Shown: positions 10,792 to 24,200 of the stretch, piece after piece
Layout: each line of letters opens with the position of its first letter
Numbering within the stretch: the stretch's first letter is position 1
Assembly (NCBI GenBank): GCA_963675135.1
Contig: OY776128.1
Span: forward strand, 77,816,670-77,880,669
Direction: 5' to 3'
DNA from: Galeopsis tetrahit
Lineage: Eukaryota; Streptophyta; Magnoliopsida; Lamiales; Lamiaceae
Length of the DNA: 64,000 bases
The notes under the pieces: generated by a model
The model's database searches: none
What the model was told of the DNA's origin: nothing
The model's input: only the letters and a program-made list of their open reading frames with translations
Translations under genes and position numbers: made by a program

Positions 10792-13263
10792 ATGGCCAAC
10801 AACAATGCTGTTCCTCCACCTGCTGTTCAAGGATTGGACAATATGGCCACAAATCCAGTCAACCACATTTCTCATCACAAACTGCCCATGTTTTCCATAG
10901 ACAATTATGATTTCTGGAAAATTAGAATGAGGGCTCATCTTGCATCTCTTCACACTGATATGCTTAGAGTAATCACAAGAGGATCTTTTGTGTTTACTCA
11001 AACTAACTCCAGATTGACAGATGAGCAAAGAGCAGATATAAGGGAATTGATTCCCAAAGATGAGGATGACTTCACTGCTGATGAAAAGAGGAAAGATAAT
11101 TTGAATTATCTTGCCATGAACACCCTCTATCAAACAATTCCAGATGCAGTTATGGGTAGAGTCTACCACTGCACCACAGCCAAAGAAATTTGGGATACCC
11201 TTGCTGAAATGTGTGAGGGCACTGAAAAGATCAAGGAAAACAAGCTCCAAGTTGCTGTGCAGAAGTTTGAACAATTTTCAATGGAGTCTGATGAGACCAT
11301 TGACAAATTTGCTGGTAGATTCACTGATGTGATGAATGAGATTAACTCATTAGGCAAGGTCTACACCAAGAGAGAGGTTGGATTGAAAATCCTGAGAAGT
11401 CTCACTCAAAAGTGGGATGTCTATGCTGTAATGATGCAGAATACCAAAGATCTCTCCACCATGCCCATGCAACAAATATTCTCAGAACTCAAAGCCTATG
11501 AGTTTGACCTCAATAGAAGAAAACCTGTTGAGGAACCTTTAAATCCTACTAAGGGAGTGGCATTCAAAGCCAAAATTGCTGAACCTGAAATGCAACCCAC
11601 TCCCAGATCATCAAAGACAGTCTCTAAGACTGAAATGAAGGAAGAACTAGCCTTGATGGCTAGAAGGTTTGACAAGCTCAACACAAGGTTTGGTAGATAC
11701 AAGAAATTCTACCAAGACAACAAATTCAGGAGAAGATACAACTCCCCTGAAGATCAGGCTGAGGACAAAAAGCCTGAAGAGAAAAGATCAGAGGACAAGT
11801 CCTCTGATAGGAGAAGATCCAGTAGAGCTGATCCTTCTTCATCTAAGAGAAGAGGAGAATCCAAGAAGGATGATGATGAAGACCTGTGCTATAATTGCAA
11901 AAAGAAAGGGCACTTTCAGTATGACTGCCCTGAATTGAGCTCTAAAGAAAGAAGAGAAAGGCAAGCTAAAAGAGACAGAAAGTTCACCAATAGAAAGGCC
12001 ATGATGGCTGGTGAAGAATCTGATAGTGCTGAGAGCTTCAACTCTTCTGATGGACTATTCTCCAACAGTGAAGATGATGATGATGTTTGCAACATGGCCC
12101 TTGAGGATGATGAGGTATCCTCTACTTCTAGTTCACCATCATTCATCTCACAGAACAATAGTGAGGTCAACTTGAAGCTTTCCCTTGGAAAGTTGATGGA
12201 AGACTTCACTTTGTTACAAGAATTTCATGATAATTGTGTGAGAGAAAATGAAAGATTGGCCATTGAACTTACCAAATACTCTGAGGTAGTTGTTGATGTC
12301 AAGTCTACTGAGTTGTATCAACAAGTCTTGAGAGAGCTTGAGGAAGCAAATCTCAGGATAGTTGACCAACAAAAGGAGATTGATGATCAACTTCTCTCTC
12401 AGAAGAGAAAAGATTTTGAACTTAAAATTCTCAATGCCAAATTTGAAAACCTCTCACATGAATATGATATTCTTAAATCAAGTGAAGAGAGCCTAAAATT
12501 AAAGATGTCTGCTCTGAAGAAATCCTCTAGAGCAATAGAGGAAATTCAGAGTTATCAAAGACCTATGGCTCAAAGAAGTGGATTAGGTTTTGATCCATTT
12601 GAATCTTCACCTTGTCTTAGTGTTGCTTCTACAAGTAACACTAAGAAAATCTTTGTTAAATCAGTGGCACAACAAGCTGAAAATGAAATAATTCAGCCAC
12701 TGAACAAAGGAAAGGGCAAATTGAATGAAATGCCTACTCAAGTGCTTCAGGAGACTAGACCCAAACCCTTGGAAAAGGTCAAGGCTCCTGAACACAAGAG
12801 GAATGTTGGTCAGCAGAGTAGACCCAATGGAAGGGCAACTCTCCTGAACAATGTTCAGAGGAGTTATCCAAGGTATAATCAGCCTAGGCCAACTCATCTG
12901 AGAAAGCCTCAGCTGAATAGACCTAAGGACAACTATCCTCAAAGGCAGAATAAAATGAGACAACCAAAACCCTTCATGCCAAAGGGTAATGGTCATAAAA
13001 AGGCCTTTCCTCAAAGATTTCATCAAGTTGCACAAAGAACTCATAAGTTCAGGAGAATTGACAACTCCCCTGAAACTTACAGAGTTAACACATTCACACA
13101 TACTTTCCCAAAGGCATTTAAGGGAAAGACAGTGTATGTTGATGCACAAGGAAATCAACTTAGCCACCTTGAATCAATCAAGGTTATTAGGCAAGTTTGG
13201 GTTCCCAAAGGTACAGCTAACCTCTCAGAACCCAAAACTCAAAGGGTACCTAAACCTATCTAA
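10792..13263 (+). CDS. gag of inner Sirevirus-like element (823 aa, intact ORF)
   Basis: Structural Gag of the inner element, intact over 823 codons. The N-terminal copia Gag domain includes LPMFSIDNYDFWKIRM and GTEKIKENKLQ. A CCHC zinc knuckle (CYNCKKKGHFQYDC) sits at about residues 366-379. A Ser/Asp/Glu-rich stretch, a Glu/Lys/Leu-rich coiled-coil-like region (about 460-600) and a basic Pro/Gln/Arg-rich C-terminus follow, ending in a WVPK-type motif as in other Sireviruses. The stop TAA (13261-13263) is followed directly and in frame by the ATG of pol. Confidence 0.9.
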   Translation: MANNNAVPPPAVQGLDNMATNPVNHISHHKLPMFSIDNYDFWKIRMRAHLASLHTDMLRVITRGSFVFTQTNSRLTDEQRADIRELIPKDEDDFTADEKRKDNLNYLAMNTLYQTIPDAVMGRVYHCTTAKEIWDTLAEMCEGTEKIKENKLQVAVQKFEQFSMESDETIDKFAGRFTDVMNEINSLGKVYTKREVGLKILRSLTQKWDVYAVMMQNTKDLSTMPMQQIFSELKAYEFDLNRRKPVEEPLNPTKGVAFKAKIAEPEMQPTPRSSKTVSKTEMKEELALMARRFDKLNTRFGRYKKFYQDNKFRRRYNSPEDQAEDKKPEEKRSEDKSSDRRRSSRADPSSSKRRGESKKDDDEDLCYNCKKKGHFQYDCPELSSKERRERQAKRDRKFTNRKAMMAGEESDSAESFNSSDGLFSNSEDDDDVCNMALEDDEVSSTSSSPSFISQNNSEVNLKLSLGKLMEDFTLLQEFHDNCVRENERLAIELTKYSEVVVDVKSTELYQQVLRELEEANLRIVDQQKEIDDQLLSQKRKDFELKILNAKFENLSHEYDILKSSEESLKLKMSALKKSSRAIEEIQSYQRPMAQRSGLGFDPFESSPCLSVASTSNTKKIFVKSVAQQAENEIIQPLNKGKGKLNEMPTQVLQETRPKPLEKVKAPEHKRNVGQQSRPNGRATLLNNVQRSYPRYNQPRPTHLRKPQLNRPKDNYPQRQNKMRQPKPFMPKGNGHKKAFPQRFHQVAQRTHKFRRIDNSPETYRVNTFTHTFPKAFKGKTVYVDAQGNQLSHLESIKVIRQVWVPKGTANLSEPKTQRVPKPI

Positions 13264-16200
13264 ATGCAGGTACCAGTGGGCCACAAGAAGAGGAGCATGA
13301 ACAAAAAGACAGCATGGTACCTTGACAGTGGATGCTCAAGGCACATGACTGGAAATAAGGAACTCCTCACTGACTTCATTGAAAAAGAAGGCCCAAATGT
13401 CACCTTTGGAGACAGCTCACAAGCAACAACAAAAGGTTATGGTACTTTGATGATTGGTAACTTCAAAGTAACCAATGTATCTTATGTAGCTGGTCTCAAA
13501 TATAATCTCCTAAGTATCAGTCAATTCTGTGATAAAGATTTTAATGTTGAGTTCTCAAGTGGAAAATGTCTAATCAAAGATAAGACTCAACAAATTCTAT
13601 TGACTGGAACTAGGAAAGGAAATGTGTATTTTGCAGACTGGGACAAGTCTACTGATGCTGCATGTTTTATTGCTAAAAGTTCTAGTGAACAAAGTTGGTT
13701 ATGGCACAAGAGGCTAAACCACCTGAACTTCAAATCTATGAATAAACTTGCTAGAAATGCATTAGTTAAAGGACTGCCTAATGAGGTTTTCATTAAAGAA
13801 CATGTGTGTAAGCCATGTCAAGAAGGAAAACAGATTAAAGCCTCATTCAAAGGTAAACCAGTCATCTCCACTGAAAGGGTACTTGAACTTCTACATATGG
13901 ATTTGTTTGGACCAATTACCCCTTCAAGCATAAATGGTAGAAAATACACATTGGTGGTAGTAGATGACTTCTCTAGGTTCACATGGGTAGTATTTCTCCT
14001 TAATAAGAAGGAAACACAAGTCAAGCTACCTGAACTACTTAAGAGATTGTCAAATGAGAAAAGCCTTAATATTATCAAGATAAGATCTGATAAAGGCACT
14101 GAGTTCATAAATTCATACATCAATGAGTACTGCTCATCAAATGGGATAGCTCATGAAACCTCAGCAGCTAGAACTCCTCAACAAAATGGAGTTGCAGAAA
14201 GAAGGAATAGGACCTTAAAAGAAGCTGCTAGAACCTTAATTGCTGATTCAAACCTACCTAAGAGGTTTTGGGCTGAAGCTATAAATACTGCATGCCATAC
14301 TCAGAATAGATGTTTGATTACAAAGGGGCAAGGCAAAACCCCCTATGAACTCTGGAAAGGAAGAATGCCTAAAGTGTCATATTTTCATATATTTGGTTGT
14401 AAATGTTTCATTCACAATAATGGGAAAGAACAATCACTACAAGAAAATGCACTTTTCGTAACAAAAAAATTGGTTACAAAAAGTCATTTTTTGGTTACAA
14501 AAACCTTTTGTAACGAAATAGTTTGTTACAAATGTTGGTCTTGTAAAGCTCGTTGCAAAAAGTTTTTGTAACAAAAAAAAAATCAATTTCGTTACCAATA
14601 CAATTGTAACGACACATTTTTTGTTAGCAAAACCTTAGCAGTGGTAACCAAAATTTCGTTACCAAATGTTGTAAATTTTATTTAAAATATAAATTTTGTT
14701 ACAAATAATTTGTTAGATAAAGTCGTATATTTGGTACTAAAACATTTGATTTGTTACTAAAATTTTGATACATTTACTAGCTAATTTCATTTCAAGAATA
14801 AACAATAAATGCAAGTAAATGATTTATTTACAAAATATACTATATATGCATATGATAAATCTTGAAAACAAATTAGGATCATAATACAATGATTTTATTT
14901 CAAGAAAATAACAATTCTTTAAATAGAGTCAATCAACAATGTATAACATAACCTAGCAAAACGAAAAAATATAAATGTCATCTGAAGTTGATTAAAAAAT
15001 GTTCTAAATTAGTATTCAAAAAATGTATTTGACCACTACAATTTATCTATTAACTTGCATAAAGAACTATATACTAGAAGCCTTGATTAGTCTTCTCGTA
15101 AACGATCAAAGCGGATCAAAGCGGAAATTCATTATCCTACAAAAGATACACAAACATTAAAATATCATAAGCTTTAAGAATTTATACTACACAAATATAA
15201 GTTTACTAGCTATTGGTATTACACCTTGGTCACATAGAACAAACTAATCAATAAGCTGGGGCAGGAGCAATGGGGCAAAAAAACTTTAACCTCAGACTAC
15301 CATGAGGTAGGTCTTGTACGAGAGATATGTAGACTGGAGTTACTGCAGATCACAGAACCACGAGAGATGGCCAAGATATAAGAGCAGATGGTGGAAATGA
15401 AAAATAAATTAGTGAAAGAGTCTATATTGAAAAGGCTAAAGTGGGGGAATTGAAATACCATATTATAATGAAGCAACGCAGAACAGAATCCACCGGAAGA
15501 GTGCAGGTGATCAAACATATACTAATATACAATAAATTGCTCTACACACATCGCAACAATCTCATATTCTGCAATCATCAATCAGAATAATTAAAAAGAA
15601 GAAACACAAAATTCATGAATGGAAACAAAAAATCATATCTGGACCTTTGGCATTTATTGAAGATTCATAAGAAGAGCCTTTTGTGTAACAAAAAGCACCA
15701 TAAATTATATTTAAGAGAAGGTATATTATGCAAAGGAAAGCTTACCTTTCTAAGTCTGATGAAAATGCGTGCCAACTCCATTTCCAATAAGTAACCGCAG
15801 ACGCATGCATTGCTTTCAGTCTACACAAACTAATTGGATTTACTATGCCGTTAACAAATATCAGCTCCTGCATATCTGGAAATTATGTTGGGCACAATAT
15901 GATCCAATTACAACATAACATATTAATAAATTTACAAGCCCTATGCTAACATCAAAAACTACAATGTGAAGTTTTGACCACAATAGAATTTACAAGTAAC
16001 ATTGATTGGTGAAACTTTGACTAAAGTATACATAATGGACTAATCTGTGTAAGAAACAATCTTATTATTGTACAACGAAAAAAAAAATCAATATTAGTTC
16101 AGATCACTAAAAGATTTCAAATACAAGAAAGTTCACAGTTGCAGAAAATTTGCCTTGATAAATTCAATGCCCTCTTAGTGGTCATACTTGTGATAGTCAC

Positions 16201-19200
16201 TGTGAATAAACTTCATGGCTACTAAAGGTGTTAAGAGTACAAAAAAATTATTTTGATAGTTTGGTGTACCTAATTTAAGTATTTTGTATGGATGCCACTA
16301 AGCGACTGCTATTGCAAATAAACTGGTCGTTGTTCAACACCCTAAACCCCATTACAGCTTGTCACTTTAGCCAATTCAGCAATACAACTATACAAGTGAA
16401 TTGTTAATAAAATAAACAAGTAACTAACGTACAAATTACTTAAGAATTTTTTTTACTTTTGGTTAAGCGTGATGAAATGTTAACAAACTTGGACAGAAAA
16501 GGAACCTTCTCTAAGCTTTTTGACAATGACATTTGCATCTCGCATTATTCCAATGCCTGACCGAAGTAAAAGCAGGTGCCTAATGTAAGGCAAACTGAGT
16601 CAAGACATGTTACTTTTTCGATCAATCCATTTCATTCTAGGTTCTCAAAAATTAGATTAATGGAACAGAACATCCACATGGTACTTTTTCAATCAGAAAA
16701 TTTCTAGTTAGTTCAATTGGATAAATATAACCTAAACTAAACTCACCTAAATGCAACTCCAGCAAGATATGCTATAAATTTCCATGACATTTTTTTTTTC
16801 TCATGACTTTTCATTCTGTTTCAAAGCACTACATACTATAAACCCCATTTGGATCATATCCGGATAAATAATGGTATATATATCAATGGAACTAGAAGTA
16901 AACTAGAACACCAAAAAATAAAAAAGTAACCATTAAACAGCATAGCTAAAAGAAAATACTCCAGAAACAGTAGCTTTTGAATCAATTTCACAACTTCAAT
17001 CAAACAAAAGTTGAGACCCAAACTATCCACAACTAAGATTAACCCATCAATATCGAGAATTAATTTAACTAATTAAATATCAACCAAGTCTGGTGAACCC
17101 AAAACTCAATTGATCTCAAAATCAAAGAAAGCACCAAAAAGATTTTAACGAAAATAAATTCTCAAAACTGAAAATTGGGAACTCGACCAAGCCCCAGAAA
17201 AATATTCTCAACAAAATTTGGAACAATTAACTGTATGCCAGAATTATAGTCGAAAATTCAAGATGGAATATAAAGAAGGAAACAAAGAAACTCGAACGTA
17301 TAAATAAATAGAAGAATTACCTGATGCACGTCAAACGGTGAATAACCAGGTGCAGGGGACTGCGCCTACATTTGGAAGTAACAATCAAGGGCGCCGACAG
17401 AGGGTGGGGAAGATCGTGGGTGGAAGCGCCGGCAGAGGGGAAGATCGTGGTCGGCAATCAACGGTGGAATTATGATTTAGGGCGTGGGGAGTTTTTATTA
17501 TATGAAGTAGCGGTTTTCAAATTAATCTAATTTACAATTTGTTATATAATTAAAAAATATATAAATAAATAAGACGAGATAAGAGAAATTAACATTAATT
17601 TATATATATATATTAAAAATGAATAAAAGAAAATAATAAGACATTTAATTAACCGGTAGATAAGAAAAATCATTAAAAATTAAAAGTGATTTAAAAAAAA
17701 AACTATATGTAACCAACATTTTGGTATTTGTAATGACAATTACTCATTGTTATTTAAAATATGACTTTTTGTAACCAAAATAAAATTTTGTTACAATAAG
17801 TCATCTTTTTGTAACCATTTAAATGTTGGTTACAAATAAATTCGTTACAAGAAATGCATTTTGTTGTAGTGAATTGAAAGCTTTTGACAGCAAAGCTGAT
17901 GAGGGAGTATTCCTTGGATACTCTCAAATCAGTAGAGCTTTCAGAGTCTACAACAAGAAAACCCTTATTGTGGAAGAAACCCCTCATGTTGTGTTTGATG
18001 AATCTATATTTGAGATCAGGAATGATCACTTGGAACCTGAAGAAATCACACAGAGGACAACCAGATTAAGCCTAAAAGACAAAGACACTGAATTCATAGA
18101 TGTTGTTCAAGCAAACTTACCTGAAAAGCTCACATTGGACAACAACCCTGAAGGCAACCTTCCTGAGACAAACCTCACTGATGGAAATGGTGAACTGAAT
18201 GATCCAATCCCAGTTCACATCCAGGTAACAACTACCAATGAAGAAGCAGTTCCTGCTGAGGTAGTTAATGGGTCAAATAATCAAGGGGGAACTCAAAATG
18301 TTGAAAATAACAATGTCCCTGACATTGAGGACAACACCCCTGATTATGATCCTGAATTAGATCCTGCATTCAATTATCCTGAGTTCTATAATCAAAATGA
18401 CTCACCTTCAGTAGAGGACAACTCTACTGAAGAGATCAGAAAAAGAAGGACTTGGTTATCTGACCATCCTGCTGATCTAATACTTGGTGATCCAAGTATT
18501 GGAGTCAAAACTAGAAGATTTCATGGTGAAAGTGCTCTATTCTGTTGTTTCTTATCAGAACAAGAACCAAGTGACATTGAGGAAGCTCTTCAAGATGCAA
18601 ATTGGATCACAGCCATGTAGGAAGAACTCAACCAATTCACCAGAAATGAAGTATGGGAGCTGGTTGATAGACCTTCACATCAAGATGTTATTGGAACCAA
18701 GTGGGTATTCAAGAACAAAAAGAATGAGAATGATGTGATTGTCAGAAACAAAGCAAGACTAGTGGCAAAAGGCTACTGCCAACATGAAGGCATTGACTAT
18801 GATGAGACATTTGCACCTGTGGCAAGGCTGGAAGCAATAAGACTCTTCCTAGCCTATGCAGCCCACAAGAGGTTCAAAGTGTACCAAATGGATGTCAAGA
18901 GTGCCTTTCTAAATGGAGTGTTGAAAGAAGAAGTTTATGTGGAGCAACCACCAGGTTTTTAAGTTGGATCCCCTAATGAGAAGCTGTGTGAGAAATTCTC
19001 CAAGCTCATGCAAAGCAAGTTTGAGATGTCCATGATGGGGTTGATGAACTTCTTTTTAGGTCTACAAGTCAAGCAAACAAAAGAAGGAATCTTCATCAAC
19101 CAAGCTAAATACACCAGAGAAATGATCAAGAAATTTGGGTGTACATCAAGCAAGCCAGTAAGGATTCCAATGAATGCTAATTGGAAGATGGATCCTGATG

Positions 19201-19901
19201 AAAGTGGTGTTCCAACCAACTCCACTGAGTATAGAGGAATCATTGGATCACTCCTCTATCTCACTGCCAGCAGACCTGACATCACCTTTGCAGTAGGTGT
19301 TTGTGCAAGGTTTCAAGCAAATCCTAAGAAAAGCCACCTTGAGGCTGCAAAGAGGATCTTGAGGTATCTTAAAGGCACTGAGAATCTAGGCCTTTGGTAC
19401 CCTGCTGATGACAACATTGAGCTAACTGGCTACTCAGATGCTGATTATGGAGGATGTAGGATTGACAGAAAGTCCACCTCAGGGACTTGTCAATTCTTGG
19501 GCAACAAACTCATATCTTGGTTCTCCAAGAAACAGAATACAGTGGCCACCTCCACCACTGAAGCTGAATATGTTGCTGCTGGAAGTTGTTGTGCTCAAAT
19601 TCTTTGGCTAAGACAACAACTCAGAGACTACAAAGTCAACTCTACTGAAGTGCCAATTTTCTGTGATAACAATAGTGCCATTGCTATATCACAAAATCCT
19701 GTCTTGCACACAAGATGCAAACATGTGGACATCAAGCATCACTTCATTAGAGATCATGTGGAGAAGAAGGATATCAAGTTGGTGAAAATTCACACAGACC
19801 ATCAAAAAGCTGATATACTAACTAAGCCACTTGCAGAGGCAAGGTTCCTGGAATTATCAGCAGAGTTGGGTCTTCTTGATCCAGGGAAGTTGGACAAATA
19901 A
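13264..19901 (+). pseudogene. pol of inner element: CACTA-interrupted, two stops, RT catalytic box deleted
   Basis: Ty1-copia polyprotein in one frame. In order: protease motif LDSGCSRHMTG (residues about 20-30), HHCC zinc region (WLWHKRLNHLN...HVCKPC), integrase DDE core (HMDLFGP, RSDKGTEF, QNGVAERRNRTL), then RT and RNase H (GYSDADYGGC, TTEAEYVAA, RCKHVDIKHHF). CACTA-1 (14435-17871) splits it after the GKEQ codons; without the element and one AAT copy the frame continues. A TAG at 18618-18620 and a TAA at 18960-18962 are in-frame stops. At 18963-18970 the sequence jumps from the PPGF motif to GSPN, dropping about 65 codons present in the outer element, including YGLKQAPRAW and the YxDD active site. 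The reading frame is kept across that deletion. Confidence 0.9.
14435..17871. mobile_element. CACTA-1, non-autonomous CACTA (En/Spm) element inside inner pol
   Basis: Ends are CACTACAAGAAAATGC and the matching inverted end ...GCATTTTGTTGTAGTG, with a 3-bp target duplication AAT (14432-14434, 17872-17874). Both subterminal regions are crowded with GTTACAAAAA / TTTTTGTAAC motifs in both orientations, typical of CACTA transposase binding arrays. No transposase ORF is visible in 3.4 kb, so it depends on another copy. A GC-rich block at about 17340-17480 on the minus strand ends in a splice-donor-like CATCAG/GTAATT at about 17320. It could be a promoter/leader remnant or captured host sequence. 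The same family as CACTA-2. Confidence 0.93.
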
Positions 19902-20580
19902 GTCCAAAGAAGTTCATTGACTAAGGGGGAAATAAACTCAAACTTCAGCAGACTTGGTCAAGTCTACTGAAATTCTCAAAATTCAGAAAAGATGACATTA
20001 CCTCTTCAGGACACTTGTCCACAGCCTTTCAGGACACTTGTCCATATAGGATCAGATAAGTTGTCCTAACTATCAAACCAAATTTTGGTATGATAAGCAC
20101 CTATTTTTGGTGATCAATGCCTATTTCGAAATCTGTCCCATTGAAATACAGTTTTCACCTTTCTGGGATTTAATTTGTCTCCCACTCAAAAGGTCACTTT
20201 CCATGCATTAAATGCTAAGATTTAACTCTTGTTTGCATTAAACTTTTTGAGACATGATCTATCTCGAAAAACCCCCAGCCTTAAACAACATTAAAAAACC
20301 ACCCACGTTTTGAATAAAACAGTTCTTTCACTGTTACATTGGTTTTTGACCATTGGATCAAAAATGGACAACTCCCCTGAAATCAATCCTAGCCGTCCAT
20401 TTTGGATTTCCATTTTTGCTCACCTTTGAATTGCATCAAGACCTTACCAACTCATTGACAAACATTCCTTTTAGAATATTCACAAGTCTTAAGATCCCCA
20501 CAAACACTTCTTCCCCAAGTATTCGAAACCCTAGCTCAAATTCTCTTCAAACTCTCTCAAAGCTTTCTCTGCAAATTTCA
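19902..20580 (+). other. Spacer between pol and envelope-like ORF of inner element
   Basis: No gene assigned. An in-frame ATG at 20353 would extend the next ORF by 76 codons, but the stretch reads like a leader (CT-rich, low-complexity). The ATG at 20581 has a better plant context (TTTCAATGGCC). The Sirevirus third ORF may be translated from a spliced message or by readthrough; nothing here decides this. Confidence 0.55.
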
Positions 20581-21279
20581 ATGGCCCCCAAAGTTAAACC
20601 AGAGATGCTTGTTGATTTCTCCAACAAGGCTCTAGACCTTGATTTTGGCTACCTAAGCAACAGAAACAACCTTCATTTTGAGCCCATAGTATCCTTTGAG
20701 AATGAGGATCCTGAGATTAAACCAACTCTAAGATGGCTGAGAAGAGCTGGTTTGCAAAAGTTCATGGAGGAAAGACCAAGTTCATGCTTGGAAGGTTACA
20801 TGGCTGAATTCTTTGCCTTCCTCAAGTGGAGAGGTCAACCGGCAGATGGTGAAGTGTCCACAAGGTTGTCATATACTGCAGAAGGAGAGGAAGAAGAGAG
20901 ATTCCACAGAGTAAAATTCTCCTCAGAAGATCTGGAAGGAGCCTTTGGATTGCCTAATGAGGGAAGAAATCCAGAAATTTATGGCACTGGCCATGAAGAT
21001 GAAATAGCTCAAGAATGGCTATTAGTTCCAGGCCCCATCTCTTCAACACAGAACAAGAAGACTCTCAAGCCAGAGTTTCTCAATCTCTTTGAGGTGGTTG
21101 CTAAGAGCCTCTTAAGCAACACTGGAAGCTTAGAGCAGGTCAGCCATCCAAGAATCAGAATCATGGCTGCCATTATTGATGCCAGTGACAAGGGCATCAA
21201 GTTTGATTGGAGGACCTTCATCATATCTGAGATGATGAAGGAAAAGGCAAAATTCAAAGTGAAAACCCACAACAAGGTT

Positions 21280-24200
21280 CACTACAAGAAAATGCACTTT
21301 TCGTAACGAAAAATTTGGTTACAAAAAGTCATTTTTTGGTTACAAAAAACTTTTGTAACGAAACATTTCGTTACAAAAGTTGGTCTTGTAAAACTCGTTG
21401 CAAAAAGTTTTTGTAACGAAAAAAAATCGCTTTCGTTACCAATACAATGGTAACGACACCTCTTTTGGTTACTAAAACCTTGGTAACGGTAACAAAAGAC
21501 TCGCTACAAAATGTTTTATTCAAAATATCAATCTCGTTACAAATAAATTGTTACATAAAATCATATATTTAATATTAATATAATGATTTGTTACTAATAT
21601 TTTATAATATTTTACAATTCATTTAATTTCAAGAATAAATAATGAATAGAACTAAGTCATATGGTTTATTTACAAATTACACTATACGGACATTTGGGAA
21701 ATTTAAAAAACAGAGGATCATAATACAATAATTTTATTTCAAAAAAAATAATAAAATCTCCAATGGAATTCAGAAACAAAATATGTCTAAAAATGTTTTA
21801 AACAAGTATTCAAAAATGTATTTGAACACTATGTACCTAATCATTTACATAAAAAAAAACTATATACTTGAAATCTTTACTGGTCTTCTTGTCTACGTAC
21901 CATTTCCATTAGATTGTCATGGTGTACCAGTCCAGTTTTGTTGACAATGAAGAAATTGCCAAAGCATGTGGTTGCCCTCTACTTCCACTAACAAGCCACA
22001 TAAAAGGAACAACTCCAGTTTCAGTACTTTAACATCAAGAGCTTAGCTGATACACTTTTCATTTACTTGACATATCCTATAAAAATATTGCACTACAGAG
22101 GCTAGAAGGCTGCAGAATGTTGGCTGAAGGAACCAGAACAATTATAAAACTGGGATTGGAGAAAGTCTCTGTTTCACGAGAGCCGGGATTTCCATTTTCA
22201 GGACTATTTTCTGTACCACAATTTCAACAAGAAACAGAGCTTTTAAGAAATTATTTAAAGCAGATATGGGTAGAAACTAGCTGACAACTATTGAGTATGG
22301 CTAATCGTTCTACACTAAAGGAAGTTCACGAAACAACATTACCTGGGCAAGGACCATTAGCAATAGCAACAACCTTGTAGGCCATGTCAACTTTGCCAAC
22401 ATCATCATGTCCAATTTTTACGTAGTAATGATGGGTTTTAGTTGCATAGAAAGATCAGACTAAGGAACATGATAAAGCAACAATATGAAAATCACAACTA
22501 ATTGAGTTCAACAAAAAATATGATTCTTTTCAGAATAATTTAATTTTTTTCCTAATTATGTAAGATATATTTTACATTATTTAACATTTAGGGCTCATCA
22601 TAGTCTCTGTTTCTACAACAATTCTCAAGGCAGAGAGAAGTTTGATTTACCATGATTCCCAACAAATTGAATTATTAATTTGTATAAGTGAAATAATGAA
22701 CAAGAATTAAAAAAACAACATGAGAACATTACAACACTAAGGATTAGAAAACTGAGAGCATGCACACTCGCTTCAGATTCACGGTGATAAATATGAAGAA
22801 ATGAGCAAAATAAATATACGCCAACAAGACAATTTACTTTCATGAATGTTCCATTTATAAAACTAGTAACCTCCCTACTTAAATCCACAACTTCTTTTAC
22901 TAAGGATACGCCAAATCGCACCATATCAGAATTTGTATCTCTAAATTATGTCCTGGCATCCAAATATTTTATCTACTCAACTATGATTCTATTACGACCT
23001 GTAATGACTCTGGAAGAACTATAGATTACAAAAAATACAGAGAAGGAAGACAAAACAGTAATTGACCATGAGAGAATATACTCTTCAGCAATTCCTCTGC
23101 ATAACATGTTTGTGCAGATAATTCAATAGAAAGATAAGAAAAATGACGATCATGATCAGGTAGGTTGTAACCCTTTTAATTCTCTAATAATATATATATG
23201 TATATATATATATACATGGATATAAGCCTCGTTTGTATTCATTTAAAAATAAATAAATAAATAAATCTCATCGAACTATGTTTCCTGGACCTCACTTTCT
23301 ACTTAATTGCAAGTCTCTATGAAAAGAGAGAAAAAGAGATGAGTTGCCTACAGAGCCAACAAGAATATGGTCACAAGAATTATTAAATATTAAAAGAGTA
23401 GGGTAACAGGTTGTGAATTGTGATGGCAACAAGTTTTTTAACCAAAAATAGAAAAAGTGAAAACACTCCAGTGAACACTCAAGAATCATGAGGCAACTCA
23501 CAGAAGATCTTTCCTGAAATGGCTTTGATATACAATCCATGCCACTAATGAAGCATTTGTTCGATGTTCCTAAACACACATTCCCCTGCCCTTCTCTCTC
23601 TCTCATGTCCACGAGTTTTCAAGTTATGCAAGTCCACACTTTAGTAGCTTATCAACTATTGTCTTCATCAACTATTCATCTTTATTATTTAGTGAGCTTA
23701 ATCAGGGGGTAAACCAACACAACATCTAATTTTCTTGAGCATTAATGTGTAGAAAATATAAATTTGAAATGAAACATTCATATATCAACAGACAAAAGAT
23801 AATGAAAGTTGAAATTCAACTACTAGAACAAATACATACTTGAGAAACCAATACGTGCTTGGGTAAGTGAACCTTTCTGTCTTCACCAAGCTGCACGTAG
23901 TAACTATTCACTTGATGGATATGGACGTTCCTAGCACTACTGCAATACTTGCTAAATCTAGTCCAATTACCTCATAGAAGGCATTTCCATTCAGTTGTTC
24001 CAGCGGACACATTATTGAGTTCAACCTCCATATCAGTAGTAAAACTATAATCTGTCACCTCAGAAAAATAATTAGAGAAAAAATGATACCATAAGACCAC
24101 GACATTTTGGGAATTTTTATTGTTACGTATTTTCTTATCTTTTAGCAGCTTAATAGTATAGTGTTCATCAGTTCTATATTTTGCCTAATTTTTCCTATGT

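Noticed and set aside
20353..20580. Upstream ATG as start of the inner envelope-like ORF
   Set aside because: The added 76 residues look like translated leader, and the ATG at 20581 has a much better context, though it cannot be excluded.
22625..23612. Minus-strand ORFs of about 100 codons inside CACTA-2
   Set aside because: No domain, no splice logic, and composition like the surrounding AT-rich filler.
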